64,000 nucleotides of DNA from JBGTFE01 sp049799955 (GTDB lineage Bacteria; Acidobacteriota; Blastocatellia; Pyrinomonadales; Pyrinomonadaceae): the NCBI GenBank assembly GCA_049799955.1, contig JBARIW010000135.1:1-64000 (forward strand), given 5' to 3'. The position numbers and the translations under genes were made by a program. Under the pieces are notes generated by a model. That model saw nothing but the letters and a program-made list of their open reading frames with translations. It had not been told where the DNA came from and ran no database searches. Shown one piece after another: positions 23,715 to 32,591 of this stretch; within the stretch, counting starts at the first letter, position 1; each line of letters starts with the position of its first letter.

Positions 23715-24126
23715 GGAAAATTGCGAAGATATTTTGATGGCGCTCGCGGCTGTTTTCGACGGCGAAAAAACCGATTTCCCGCCCGAACAATTAAAAGAAC
23801 ACACGTCGGGCTGCGAAAGCTGTCGCCGCGAAATCGAGCAAATGCAAAACACTTTTACTTTGCTCAAACGACAGGAACGGCGCGTACAAAATGCAGATTT
23901 GTGGTCGGCAATCGAGCCGCAAATCGAAGCCGAAAGGAAAACAAACTGGCAACCGCTGGCATTTCTCACCGTTTTTATGGTCGTTTACAAACTTTTAGAA
24001 ATGCTTCCCGAACGCGATTTCGGTTTAGCCTTCAAAATTGTGCCGCTCGTTTTTGTCATCGTTTTGTTCGTTTTTCTGAAGGAAAACCCGTTCAAAATTA
24101 ATACCGAACTTATATTGGAGAAATAA
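23707..24126 (+). CDS. Zinc-finger anti-sigma factor (ZAS type)
   Basis: A 139-aa protein with an N-terminal zinc anti-sigma motif (LKEHTSGCESCRREIEQ, HxxxCxxC) and two C-terminal membrane helices (LAFLTVFMVVYKLLEM and IVPLVFVIVLFVFLKE). It should bind the sigma factor encoded just upstream, with which it overlaps by 8 bp. The two-helix membrane anchor with almost no periplasmic domain makes a proteolysis-triggered release less obvious than for RskA. Next gene starts 2 bp after its stop. Confidence 0.85.
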   Translation: MNKENCEDILMALAAVFDGEKTDFPPEQLKEHTSGCESCRREIEQMQNTFTLLKRQERRVQNADLWSAIEPQIEAERKTNWQPLAFLTVFMVVYKLLEMLPERDFGLAFKIVPLVFVIVLFVFLKENPFKINTELILEK

Positions 24127-24128
24127 AT

Positions 24129-24440
24129 ATGAATATTGAAACAAGAGACTCTGCGATTCTCGGACAAAAATATGCTTTTGCGACAGCTTCGCTGATTATG
24201 GGCATTTGCTGTTTCGTTAATATATTGGGATTGGAAAAAGCTATTCTGGCGATTGTGTTCGCGTGGCTGGCTTTGCGGAAGAATCCCGAACCCGTTTTGA
24301 AAGAACATCGCGTGTGGGCGAAAGCCGGTCTGATTTTAGGCATTCTGCCGCTGATTATTATGCCGGTAATTATTATTATATTTTTCGACCGTCTGAAGGA
24401 AATTATTGAAGTTTTATCAAAATTAAACGGCGGAAGATAA
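24129..24440 (+). CDS. DUF4190-like membrane protein
   Basis: A 103-aa protein with two long hydrophobic segments: YAFATASLIMGICCFVNILG and AGLILGILPLIIMPVIIIIF, separated by a short charged loop with RKNPEPVLKEHRVWAKAG. The arrangement (ASL.LGI then G.AL.LA...R..P then AGLILGIL) is that of DUF4190, a small bacterial family often beside signalling or secreted proteins. It lies in the sigma/anti-sigma operon, 2 bp after the anti-sigma stop and 18 bp before the hydrolase. Function unknown. Confidence 0.75.
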   Translation: MNIETRDSAILGQKYAFATASLIMGICCFVNILGLEKAILAIVFAWLALRKNPEPVLKEHRVWAKAGLILGILPLIIMPVIIIIFFDRLKEIIEVLSKLNGGR

Positions 24441-24458
24441 CGCCGGAAGGAAAAAGAA

Positions 24459-25874
24459 ATGAAAAATTTATTACTGACAATTGTTTTTATAATTTTATGC
24501 TCGTCTGCGATTTTCGCGCAAAGCAACGCGACAATCGAAGGAAATTGGCTAGGCACGCTTGATGCGGGCGCTGTGAAGCTGCGAATTGTGCTGAAAGTTT
24601 CAAAAGCGTCGGACGGCTCGCTGACGGCTAAATTTGACAGCATCGACCAGGGCGCGACCGATTTGGAAATCGACAAAATCACGCAGAAGGATAAAGCGGT
24701 GAGCTTCGAGTCGAAGCAGTACAATTTTAATTATGAAGGGACGTTCAATGAAAAAGGCGACGAGATTAACGGAACTTTCAGACAGGGCGGAGGTTCGGCG
24801 CCGCTTGTTTTCAAACGCACCGCCGGAGTAACGAAACTCAGCCGCCCGCAAGACCCGCAAAAACCTTACCCGTATAACGAGGAAGAAGTCAGCTACAAAA
24901 ACGCGAAAGACAATATAAAATTAGCCGGAACGCTGACATTGCCGCGCGGCGCGGGCACATTTCCGGCGGTGATTTTGATTACGGGCAGCGGCTCGCAGGA
25001 CCGCAATGAAACCGTCGCCGGACATCGCCCGTTTCTCGTTCTGGCTGATTATCTGACCAGACGAGGCATCGCCGTTTTGCGCGTGGACGACCGGGGCGTC
25101 GGCGGCACTGAGCGAGGCTCGCCGAATTTTACGAGCGAAAATTTTAGCGAAGACGTTTTAGCCGGAATCGAATATCTGAAAACCCGCAAGGAAATCAATC
25201 CGAAGCAAATCGGTTTAATCGGGCACAGCGAAGGCGGAATGATTGCGCCGATGGTCGCGGCTCGTTCAAAAGACACGGCGTTTATCGTTTTGCTCGCGGG
25301 ATTGGGACAAACGGGCGAAGACGTGATTTACACGCAAACCGAATTGTCGCAAAAAATGGGCGGAGAGAGTCGGTTTGTGATAGACGAAACACGAAAAATT
25401 TTGAAAACTCTGCTGGCGATTGTAAAAACCGAAACGGACACAAAACGCGTCGAACAGCGCATTGACGAAGCTTTGAGCGCACATTCAGCCAAATTTACAG
25501 AAGAGCAAAAAAAAGCGTTCGCACCGGTCGAAGAGTCAATCAGAACGCGGAAGTCGATGTACGTTTCAGCATGGTTTCGTTATTTTGTTTTGTATAATCC
25601 GCGCCCGACGCTCGAAAAAGTCAAAGTTCCCGTTCTGGCTCTGAACGGCGAAAATGATGTGCAGGTTGCCTGGAAGGAAAATCTCGATTTAATCGCTAAC
25701 GGGCTGAAAGCAGGCGGAAACAAAGATGTTACGGTAAAATCTTTTCCGAAGCTCAATCATCTTTTTCAAACAAGTCAGACCGGCGCGCTCAGCGAATACG
25801 ACAAAATCGAGGAAACAATCTCGCCTGTGGTTCTGGAAACGATTTCGGACTGGATTTTGAAACACACAAAATAA
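24459..25874 (+). CDS. Exported alpha/beta hydrolase (esterase/peptidase-like)
   Basis: A 471-aa secreted protein. The signal peptide (LLLTIVFIILCSSAIFAQ) is followed by an N-terminal beta-rich domain (about 25-125; IEGNWLGTLDAGAVKLRIVL). The alpha/beta hydrolase fold then has VILITGSGSQDRNETVAGHR (oxyanion region), the nucleophile elbow LIGHSEGGMI, the acid in LALNGENDVQVAWKEN and the His in FPKLNHLFQTS. It should hydrolyse an ester or small peptide in the periplasm. GGAAGG precedes the start. It is the last gene of the ECF operon and is closed by a terminator. Confidence 0.9.
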   Translation: MKNLLLTIVFIILCSSAIFAQSNATIEGNWLGTLDAGAVKLRIVLKVSKASDGSLTAKFDSIDQGATDLEIDKITQKDKAVSFESKQYNFNYEGTFNEKGDEINGTFRQGGGSAPLVFKRTAGVTKLSRPQDPQKPYPYNEEEVSYKNAKDNIKLAGTLTLPRGAGTFPAVILITGSGSQDRNETVAGHRPFLVLADYLTRRGIAVLRVDDRGVGGTERGSPNFTSENFSEDVLAGIEYLKTRKEINPKQIGLIGHSEGGMIAPMVAARSKDTAFIVLLAGLGQTGEDVIYTQTELSQKMGGESRFVIDETRKILKTLLAIVKTETDTKRVEQRIDEALSAHSAKFTEEQKKAFAPVEESIRTRKSMYVSAWFRYFVLYNPRPTLEKVKVPVLALNGENDVQVAWKENLDLIANGLKAGGNKDVTVKSFPKLNHLFQTSQTGALSEYDKIEETISPVVLETISDWILKHTK

Positions 25875-25880
25875 AAATAA

Positions 25881-25914
25881 AAGGGCAAAGTTCGTAATCT
25901 TGCCCTTTTTTAAT
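25881..25914. terminator. Terminator between convergent hydrolase and VanX genes
   Basis: AAGGGCAA and TTGCCCTT form a stem with an 11-base loop, followed by TTTTT. It lies just before the stop of the convergent dipeptidase gene and probably serves both. Confidence 0.85.
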
Positions 25915-26606
25915 TATTGTTTCGTCTTTTTACTTTTCTTCTCTGTTTTTATATCCGAAAACGGAATATCGTAAATCGCGTAACTTTGCCAGTCTTTGTA
26001 ATCGAAATGCCACCATTCGTTGGCATTGACGGTAAAGCCTTCTTCTTCCATCAGCTTACGAAGCAAATCACGATTGGCGCGTTCCCTTTCCGTCCCGCCC
26101 CTGTAATCGGGCGACGCGCGCTCGGTAAATTCGTCAAAATCCGAAGGCATTTCGACGAGATTCTTCGTTTTTAAATCGTAAATACTCAAATCGACCGCGC
26201 AGCCTCGATTGTGTTTCGAGCCTGTTGCCGGATTTGCGACGAATTTGCGCTGGTCTTCGCGGACGACTTCCCAGAAAAGCTTTGTAATCGCCCACGGACG
26301 ATAACCGTCGAAAATCACCAAGCCGAGTCCTTTTTCTTTTAGTTTTTGATGAACGCGAACGACGGCTTCGGCTGCCGGACGCTGAAGAAATGCGCGCGCT
26401 TCGGGGTAAACGGGTTTGCCGACGAAATTGTCCGGGCGGGCGTAGCGAATATCTAATTTTATGGTTTTATCGAGTTTGACGAGTTCGAGCAAATCAGCCT
26501 CACGTTTGTTTTCTTCTTTCGGCGGAGCAATCTGAGCCGCAGTCAGGGACGAAAAAAGAATAAAACAAAAAAGACACGCGGTAAATCTTAGAAAATGTTT
26601 TTTCAT
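25914..26606 (-). CDS. D-Ala-D-Ala dipeptidase (M15, VanX/DdpX family)
   Basis: A 230-aa zinc dipeptidase with signal peptide (FTACLFCFILFSSLTAAQ). The substrate region is VIFDGYRPWAITKLFWEVV. Zinc ligands are in SKHNRGCAVDLSIYDL (SxHxxGxAxD) and NEWWHFDYKDWQ (ExxWH). The family cleaves D-Ala-D-Ala, which in most bacteria means peptidoglycan dipeptide recycling rather than resistance. No vanHA ligase genes are nearby, so resistance is not implied. It converges with the hydrolase gene across the terminator. Length is typical. Confidence 0.92.
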   Translation of the reverse strand: MKKHFLRFTACLFCFILFSSLTAAQIAPPKEENKREADLLELVKLDKTIKLDIRYARPDNFVGKPVYPEARAFLQRPAAEAVVRVHQKLKEKGLGLVIFDGYRPWAITKLFWEVVREDQRKFVANPATGSKHNRGCAVDLSIYDLKTKNLVEMPSDFDEFTERASPDYRGGTERERANRDLLRKLMEEEGFTVNANEWWHFDYKDWQSYAIYDIPFSDIKTEKKSKKTKQ

Positions 26607-26673
26607 ATTTCAGCCAAACTGATAAAGAATTGTTTGAAAAATCTAAGCAAAATAAGTTATTCTCTAGAAGGTT

Positions 26674-26820
26674 ATGAGCGAAGACCCGCGAAAAAGAAAA
26701 TGTCCCGCCGTTAAATGGACAAAACGCTTCGGTGCCGCCGCCTTTCTGTTTTTTCTCGTCAAAGGCTTGATGTGGCTGATTGTGCCCGCTCTAATCGCCT
26801 ATTTTTCCCTGCACAATTAA
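26674..26820 (+). CDS. 48-aa basic single-pass membrane protein
   Basis: A short reading frame: MSEDPRKRKCPAVKWTKRFG, then one hydrophobic helix (AAAFLFFLVKGLMWLIVPAL) and a short tail ending FSLHN. The basic N-terminus should stay in the cytoplasm. There is no strong ribosome site (AGAAGG lies upstream near 26665). It is divergent from vanX and followed at once by the inverted repeat at 26822. Composition and helix look like a genuine small membrane protein; the function is unknown. Confidence 0.55.
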   Translation: MSEDPRKRKCPAVKWTKRFGAAAFLFFLVKGLMWLIVPALIAYFSLHN

Positions 26821-26821
26821 T

Positions 26822-26891
26822 TCATTTAACATTTACCATTTACCATTTATCAGAAGAAAATTGATAAATGTTAAATGTTAAATGTTAAATG
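26822..26891. repeat. Inverted repeat of CATTTAACATTTACC words
   Basis: The left arm (26823-26852) CATTTAACATTTACCATTTA and the right arm (26862-26891) TGATAAATGTTAAATGTTAA are reverse complements built from 7-8 bp words. The loop is about 9 bases. It lies between the convergent 48-aa gene and the secreted unknown. A half-copy with similar words is at 32553-32590. Confidence 0.9.
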
Positions 26892-26892
26892 T

Positions 26893-27954
26893 TTACGGTT
26901 TTTCTTCCTTAACTTCCACGTCATCGTCCGAGATTATAACTTCCGTGCCGTATTTCTGGTAGTCTTTGAAGCGAATCATGTTTCGTGTTTCGAAAAGCTG
27001 ACTTTTTTCTCTCGATGTCAGGCGCACGTCGGAAAGCGACGGGAGCAGATATTTTTCGTCGGCGATTGTTACCCAATCATAATCAATCGTGCGGTTTGCC
27101 GAGCGAATCGGGAACGTGTCGGGAATTTCGGTTGCCGCGCTTTCGACGCGCAGAACGCGGAAATTTTCGCGGTCAATCCAAATTCTGCCTTTCATTCCCG
27201 TAATCGTCGTGTCAGTCAGATAACCCGAAGCGGTAACGCGCTGCTGCGCCTTGTCTTTTGTAATCGAATAATCGAAAACGATTGCGCGGCGAGTTCTGAT
27301 TAAATCGGTATCGACAACTTCGAATTTCGTGCTGCTTTCAGGCTTGAAAATTATCGCCAGAACCGTAACGAATTCACCCGTCGAGCTTGTTCCGCCGACT
27401 TCTTCATAGGAATGCTTGTTTGCCGGATTGAGCTGCGGAACGCCGTTGACGGACAAAACTTTGTATTCTTCTTCGCCCGAAGCGCGATAGCTGACGGCGA
27501 CGACGAGTTTATCGAGATTGCGGAAATTATTTGTTCCGGCATACGCCGCCGAGCGCTGAATCTGCTGTTTGACGACGAAATCCGGCATATCTTCGAGCGC
27601 CGCCAGAGTCAGCTCGCGCGCTTTTAAAAGAACTTCAGCCGCTTCTTTTTCCGTTGGCAGCTTTGCTTCGGTCGGATTCTGGCGGCGACGGTTGGCTTCT
27701 TCCAGAGTTCTGAGCAGCTCGGCGTCGTTCGCGCCTTTCGTTCTGGTCAAGCCGCGCAAGCCGTCGGTTAATTCAAAACTGATTCCGCGCGTGCGGACGG
27801 CTTCGATAAGCGCGGTTTTGCCGCCCGGATTTTTTTGCAAATCGTAGAGCATCTTGACGTATTCCGCCTGCGCCAGAGGTTTCTGCGCCGCTTGCGCGAA
27901 CACAGCGCCGAACGAAGATATTAAAATTAAAATTACGAGAATTATCTTTTTCAT
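26893..27954 (-). CDS. Exported protein of unknown function
   Basis: A 353-aa protein with a signal peptide (KKIILVILILISSFGAVFAQ) when started at the ATG at 27954; an upstream start would place a basic leader before it. Residues 30-115 are helical and charged. From about 120 on, beta-strand-rich sequence includes YRASGEEEYKVLSVNGVPQL, the turn region GRIWIDRENFRVLRVESAAT, and TIDYDWVTIADEKYLLPSLS. The strand pattern resembles LolA/MucB-like outer-membrane lipid carriers, but I cannot confirm this. It is convergent with the 48-aa gene and divergent in orientation from nothing close. Call kept as unknown. Confidence 0.75.
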   Translation of the reverse strand: MKKIILVILILISSFGAVFAQAAQKPLAQAEYVKMLYDLQKNPGGKTALIEAVRTRGISFELTDGLRGLTRTKGANDAELLRTLEEANRRRQNPTEAKLPTEKEAAEVLLKARELTLAALEDMPDFVVKQQIQRSAAYAGTNNFRNLDKLVVAVSYRASGEEEYKVLSVNGVPQLNPANKHSYEEVGGTSSTGEFVTVLAIIFKPESSTKFEVVDTDLIRTRRAIVFDYSITKDKAQQRVTASGYLTDTTITGMKGRIWIDRENFRVLRVESAATEIPDTFPIRSANRTIDYDWVTIADEKYLLPSLSDVRLTSREKSQLFETRNMIRFKDYQKYGTEVIISDDDVEVKEEKP

Positions 27955-28001
27955 TGATTTATAAAGATGCTTTGAAGCAATCACACGTTTGCCCTTTCGA
28001 A

Positions 28002-28041
28002 AAAACAAAAACGGAGAAAAGTTTTTGATGCTTTTCTCCGC
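28002..28041 (-). terminator. Terminator of the PilZ-like gene
   Basis: Read on the minus strand, CGGAGAAAAG and CTTTTCTCCG form a 10-bp stem around CATCAAAAA, followed by TTTTTGTTTTTT. It lies 42 bp after the stop of the gene at 28083. Confidence 0.9.
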
Positions 28042-28082
28042 TCTTGTTTTTAGTTGATTGTGAATTAAGTAAAAAGTCCGAA

Positions 28083-28484
28083 TTAGTTAACCCATTCTTC
28101 TTCGTAATTCATTTGCCAATGTCTTGTTACCCAGTTCTGCGCTGCCGTTAAAGCCTTTACTTTCCAGCTTTTCACATTTTCCAAAACAGAAAGAGCAGCC
28201 AGCGGCTTGCTCGGGTCTCGCTCCACACGGATAACCTGAGTCGGAACTTCGATAATCGTTTTTTCCTCGTCAAATAACCGTAATGTAACTTCACTTCCGA
28301 CCGGCGGTAAAACGTCGAGATTTACCAGAGCAGAGTTTTCACCCAGATTTTCCGTTAAACCTTCGACTGAAACCGTTTTACCGGTTGCCGAATCAACCCA
28401 ACTCGCCTGCACAGGCAAACTTGCCATTATACGTTGATGCAAATGCGTCTTATTCTCCGTTGCCGAATACGCTAAACGCGACAT
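28083..28484 (-). CDS. PilZ-domain-like protein
   Basis: A 133-aa cytoplasmic protein. The core LTENLGENSALVNLDVLPPV, GSEVTLRLFDEEKTI and VPTQVIRVERD follows the strand order of PilZ domains, which bind cyclic di-GMP. The usual N-terminal RxxxR ligand motif is reduced to HQRIMASLPV, so ligand binding is uncertain. The C-terminus has a helix KSWKVKALTAAQNWVTRHWQ. It stands alone, with a strong terminator downstream and a long AT-rich spacer upstream. A PilZ-fold protein is likely; c-di-GMP response is inferred. Confidence 0.65.
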   Translation of the reverse strand: MSRLAYSATENKTHLHQRIMASLPVQASWVDSATGKTVSVEGLTENLGENSALVNLDVLPPVGSEVTLRLFDEEKTIIEVPTQVIRVERDPSKPLAALSVLENVKSWKVKALTAAQNWVTRHWQMNYEEEWVN

Positions 28485-29266
28485 AATTAACTTCCCCCTT
28501 TTTCGTTCGTCTATATTTTCAAAAGTCTAAATAATACTTAGACAATCTCATTGCGCGAGTAATTTAAACTACTATTACAAAAAAGTCAAGTATTGGTAAA
28601 CCGCTTAAATCGCTAATCGATTATTTTATCAAAATTCCGTAATTGCAGAGTATTTTATTAAATAAATTGTTTCCGCCTGATTTTCGCACCAAAAACTTTC
28701 GACAAAATCGCACAAATCGCTCGCTTTTATTGATTTATCGACTTTTATTAAAAAAATTTTATAGCGGCAGATATTTCAAAAGCCCCGGTTTTTCGTTCCG
28801 GATAACACTTAAATATTAAAAAGTTCGGGCGTCGAACTTTAATTTTGCAGGAAATTTTTCGTTTTATCGCGGCTTCCGAAAACTTTCTGATTTTTAACAT
28901 CAATTTAATTTGGAAATGAGATGCTTTCCGCGTATCGAAATTTATGTTTGCCGTGCGGATTTTAGGAACTCAAATTGCCTAAAAATTTAGAAGCCGCTCT
29001 TGTAAAATTACAAACGGACAATACAATCTTTCATATAACAATGTATGAAAGGCGATAAAGGTGTGAAAACTAAGCACTTAAAAATATCGAAGCAGATATT
29101 TTGAATCTTATTTCAGGACGCAGAGCAAAAAAGGTTTCATAATCTAAAATCCAAAAAGTGAGATAAAAATTCAAAATTCAAAATATCTTGCCATTTTATA
29201 ATCTAACAAACGCAATTTTGTTCCAAAATTTTTCTATTAAATAACGAAAGAGGTCAAAAAAAATAA
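28485..29266. other. AT-rich 780-bp spacer upstream of the TonB receptor
   Basis: No gene is visible. A hairpin AAAGTTCG...CGAACTTT lies at about 28819-28840, followed by T-rich sequence. CTTTCATA (29028) and TATGAAAG (29044) form a second dyad, which would suit an operator or a leader structure. AATCTAAAATCCAAAA words near 29140 match the word repeats at 10363 and 39803. The divergent promoters of the PilZ-like gene and the receptor must lie here, but I see no clear -35/-10 pair. No known riboswitch was recognised. Confidence 0.5.
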
Positions 29267-32200
29267 ATGACTAAAAGAATTTCTATAAAATTTTTAGCAA
29301 TAGCAATTTTCAGTATGCTGTTGTCGGTTGGGCAAATCTTTGCTCAATCAACCGTAACCGGCGCTATTAACGGTTCGGTCACAGACCCGCAGGGCGCGGT
29401 CGTGCCGAATGCTACTGTCACGGTTACCAATCTTGGCACCAACGCCGTCGTTACCATAAATACGGCATCCGACGGCGGCTATCGCGTTACTAATCTTCAA
29501 CCCGGCAACTATTCGGTAGAAATTACCGCATCGGGTTTTACGACCACCAAGGTAGCGAGCGTTGCGGTCGAAGTCGGGCAGTCAACTCCGGTTGATGCCG
29601 CTCTGACGGTCGGACCGGCAAGCACCACAACTGTCGAAGTTACGGCGGACGCTCCGGTTATCAACACGAGCGATAACGCAAACGCCGTCAACATCAACCA
29701 GACATCAATCAACGAGCTGCCGATTAACGGTCGTCGCTGGTCAAACTTCGCGCTGCTGACGCCCGGAACGGTTCCCGACGGAACTTTCGGCTTAATCAGC
29801 TTCCGCGGAATTTCCGGCTTGCTCAACAACAACACGATTGACGGCGGCGACAACAACCAGGCGTTTTTCTCCGAAGAACGCGGACGCACGCGCATCAACT
29901 ACGTTATCAGCCAATCGGCAATCCGCGAGTTTCAGGTTAATACTTCAAACTATTCAGCCGAATACGGACGCTCGGCGGGCGGCGTGGTCAATGCCGTCAC
30001 GAAATCGGGAACCAACGAATTTCACGGCGAGCTTTTCTACTACAACCGCAACAACCGCAACGGCGCGCGCAATCCGCGTGCATTCGGTACGACTTTAGTT
30101 AACGGCGTATCGACGACGGTTACCGCAAAACCGAAAGACCTTCGTGAACAGTTCGGCGGCGCGGTCGGCGGACCGATTATCAAAAACAGATTATTTTTCT
30201 TCTTCAGCTACGACCAGCAGAGACGTAATTTTCCGGGCTTGGGAGCATTCACCAACGCAAACTTTTTGAACACGGTCAATCGTGCGACGCTGACGGCTCG
30301 CGGCATCAGCAACGCGCAGATTGATAATGTTTTGGGCGTCTTAAACTCGTTTACCGGCGAAACACCGCGTAAAGGCGACCAGAAATTGTTTCTGCCGAAA
30401 ATCGATTGGCAGGTTAACGACAACAACTTGTTCAGCATCAGCTACAACCGTTTGCGCTGGCAATCGCCGAACGGCATTCAGACGCAAGCCGTCAACAACC
30501 GCAGCCGTTCGAACTTCGGCGACGATTTCGTCGAAGTCGATTCGATAAACGCGCGTTTGCAGTCAACTTTTTCGGCGAATATGCTGAATGAGTTCCGTTT
30601 CCAATACGGACGCGATTTTGAATCCCAGTTCAGCACGCCGCCGCTTCCGGGTGAACCGCCGACTTCGAGCACTGCCCTCGGCGGTGTCCGCGCGCCGAAC
30701 GTATTCATCACCGGCGGTCTCGAATTCGGAACGCCGACTTTCCTCGAACGTTCGAAGTTTCCTGACGAAAAACGTTACCAGTTTGCGGATACGATAACTT
30801 ATACGAGAGGAATTCACACTTTCAAACTCGGCGGCGACATTAACAAGGTTACAGATGATATTGCAAACCTTCGTTTTGAAGCCGGCGCGTATTCTTACAA
30901 CAACATCAACGACTTTATCGTCGATTATGTCAATTATCTGACCCCGATTCCGGCTCTGCCGACAAATACCTGTGCGACCAGCGCACGCCTGCCGGGAAGA
31001 TGTTATACCAGCAATTTTTCACAGGGAATCGGCTCGCCCGGTTTGAAGATGGGAACATGGGATTATAACTTCTTTATTCAGGACGATATACGTCTCTCGC
31101 CGCGCTTTACCGTTAATCTCGGTCTGCGCTACGAATTTATCAGCCTGCCTGAAGCGACATTAGCCAACAGCAGCACTGCCATTATTCCAAATGACGGCAG
31201 AACGCTTGCCGACGCTACGTCAACCATGCCGAATGATAAAAACAACTTCGGTCCGCGCATCGGCTTTGCCTACGACCTTTTCGGTAACGGCAGAACCAGC
31301 GTTCGCGGCGGCGTCGGTATTTACTTCGGACGTATTCAGAACTCGACCATTTACAATGCTCTTGTCAACACCGGCAACCCGGGCGGACAAGCTCAGCTAA
31401 GCATTGGCTCGGGACAAACAACTAACTGTTTCCCGACCGTTCCGACCGCAACAATACCGTGTGCGCCGATTTTCCCGAATGTTTTACCGACCAATGCTTT
31501 AACATTCGCAGCCGGCGCGATTCAGTTCTTTTCGCCGAACTTCCAGGCGCCGATGATTACCCAATACGACTTTATTCTTGAGCATCAGATAATGAAGAAT
31601 ACGGTTGTTTCGGTTTCATACATCGGAAGCCTCGGACGCAATCTGCCGACGTTTGTTGACCAGAACTATCGCCAGACGGGTACGAATACTTTCACGGTTT
31701 ACGGCGGCGACCAAAACGGTGTAACATTCCAACTGCCTTTATACAGCAGAGTTACCGGCACAAGTGCTTTAACCAGAATCGAAAGCTCGGTCAAATCCGA
31801 ATACAACGCTCTGGTTTTCCAGGCAAATCGCCGCTTTACCGATGGTTTGCAGTTCCAGATGAGCTATACGTGGGCGAAAGCGACCGATACCAACCAGAAC
31901 TCGGCGACCTTTACCCAGACCAATAGCCCGTATGATTTGTTCGACCGCAGTTTCGACCGCGGAGCGAGCAACTTCGACGTTCGCCATAAATTCGTCGCCA
32001 GCGCGGTTTACGCGCCGACGATGTGGACAGGAAGTTCGAACTCGATTTACAACTACCTGCTGAACGGCTGGTCGGCTGCCCCGATTTTCGTCTTCTACTC
32101 GGGTAAACCGTTTGACGGCGGCGTTTCAGGAACAAGCTTGAACGGTTCGAACGGTGATAACCGTTTCCCGCTCAACCCGCGCAACGCTTATCGCACGCCT

Positions 32201-32485
32201 GATATTATCAATCTGGATTTCAGACTTTCAAAACGTTTCAAATTCAGCGAAAGATATAATTTCGAAATCATGGGCGAAGCCTTTAACGTTGCCAACCGGA
32301 CACACGTTTTTGCGCTCAACAGCACGCTTTACACGCGCAACAACAACTGTGCGACGATTAACGGAATAACCACCAATAATCCGAACGGTTTGTGCCGCAC
32401 AACAACTTTCGGTGATGTTACAACAACGGACAGCACCCTGTATCGTGAACGACAAATTCAATTTTCGGCACGTTTTCAATTTTAG
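29267..32485 (+). CDS. Oar-like TonB-dependent receptor
   Basis: A 1072-aa outer-membrane receptor. After the signal peptide (FLAIAIFSMLLSVGQIFAQ) comes a carboxypeptidase-regulatory-like beta-sandwich (about 32-110; INGSVTDPQGAVVPNATVTV). The plug region (about 125-245) has NELPINGRRWSNFALLTPGT, STSNYSAEYGRSAGGVVNAV and TKSGTNEFHGELFYYNRN. A 22-strand-type barrel with aromatic-rich strands follows to the terminal FSARFQF. This is the Oar/OmpA-related family expanded in Acidobacteriota, importing unknown large substrates. GAGG lies 13 bp upstream. It is followed by a terminator, so it is probably a single-gene unit. No TonB or ExbBD is nearby. Confidence 0.92.
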   Translation: MTKRISIKFLAIAIFSMLLSVGQIFAQSTVTGAINGSVTDPQGAVVPNATVTVTNLGTNAVVTINTASDGGYRVTNLQPGNYSVEITASGFTTTKVASVAVEVGQSTPVDAALTVGPASTTTVEVTADAPVINTSDNANAVNINQTSINELPINGRRWSNFALLTPGTVPDGTFGLISFRGISGLLNNNTIDGGDNNQAFFSEERGRTRINYVISQSAIREFQVNTSNYSAEYGRSAGGVVNAVTKSGTNEFHGELFYYNRNNRNGARNPRAFGTTLVNGVSTTVTAKPKDLREQFGGAVGGPIIKNRLFFFFSYDQQRRNFPGLGAFTNANFLNTVNRATLTARGISNAQIDNVLGVLNSFTGETPRKGDQKLFLPKIDWQVNDNNLFSISYNRLRWQSPNGIQTQAVNNRSRSNFGDDFVEVDSINARLQSTFSANMLNEFRFQYGRDFESQFSTPPLPGEPPTSSTALGGVRAPNVFITGGLEFGTPTFLERSKFPDEKRYQFADTITYTRGIHTFKLGGDINKVTDDIANLRFEAGAYSYNNINDFIVDYVNYLTPIPALPTNTCATSARLPGRCYTSNFSQGIGSPGLKMGTWDYNFFIQDDIRLSPRFTVNLGLRYEFISLPEATLANSSTAIIPNDGRTLADATSTMPNDKNNFGPRIGFAYDLFGNGRTSVRGGVGIYFGRIQNSTIYNALVNTGNPGGQAQLSIGSGQTTNCFPTVPTATIPCAPIFPNVLPTNALTFAAGAIQFFSPNFQAPMITQYDFILEHQIMKNTVVSVSYIGSLGRNLPTFVDQNYRQTGTNTFTVYGGDQNGVTFQLPLYSRVTGTSALTRIESSVKSEYNALVFQANRRFTDGLQFQMSYTWAKATDTNQNSATFTQTNSPYDLFDRSFDRGASNFDVRHKFVASAVYAPTMWTGSSNSIYNYLLNGWSAAPIFVFYSGKPFDGGVSGTSLNGSNGDNRFPLNPRNAYRTPDIINLDFRLSKRFKFSERYNFEIMGEAFNVANRTHVFALNSTLYTRNNNCATINGITTNNPNGLCRTTTFGDVTTTDSTLYRERQIQFSARFQF

Positions 32486-32513
32486 TTTTTCAAGCTATTG
32501 AAAAACCTTTTGC

Positions 32514-32550
32514 GGTGTGTTTCCTTCGGGAGACACACCTTTTTTATTTT
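32514..32550 (+). terminator. Terminator of the TonB receptor gene
   Basis: GGTGTGTTTCC and GGGAGACACACC pair around a TTCG-like loop and are followed by TTTTTTATTTTT. It is 29 bp after the receptor stop. Confidence 0.88.
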
Positions 32551-32552
32551 TA

Positions 32553-32590
32553 AACATTTACCGCCAGCCGTTTACCGTTTACCATTTATT
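32553..32590. repeat. Single-arm TTTACCGTTTACC word repeat
   Basis: The words CATTTACC, GTTTACCG and TTTACCATTT occur in tandem just before the GT4 start codon. They match the arm words of the inverted repeat at 26822-26891, but no inverted partner is present. It may be a decayed half-element. Confidence 0.5.
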
Positions 32591-32591
32591 T

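Noticed and set aside
25914..26606. Vancomycin resistance determinant
   Set aside because: VanX-type dipeptidase alone, without VanH/VanA ligase genes, is usual for peptidoglycan dipeptide turnover.
28485..29266. Cobalamin riboswitch upstream of the TonB receptor
   Set aside because: Only two simple dyads were found; no B12-box-like conserved core was recognised.
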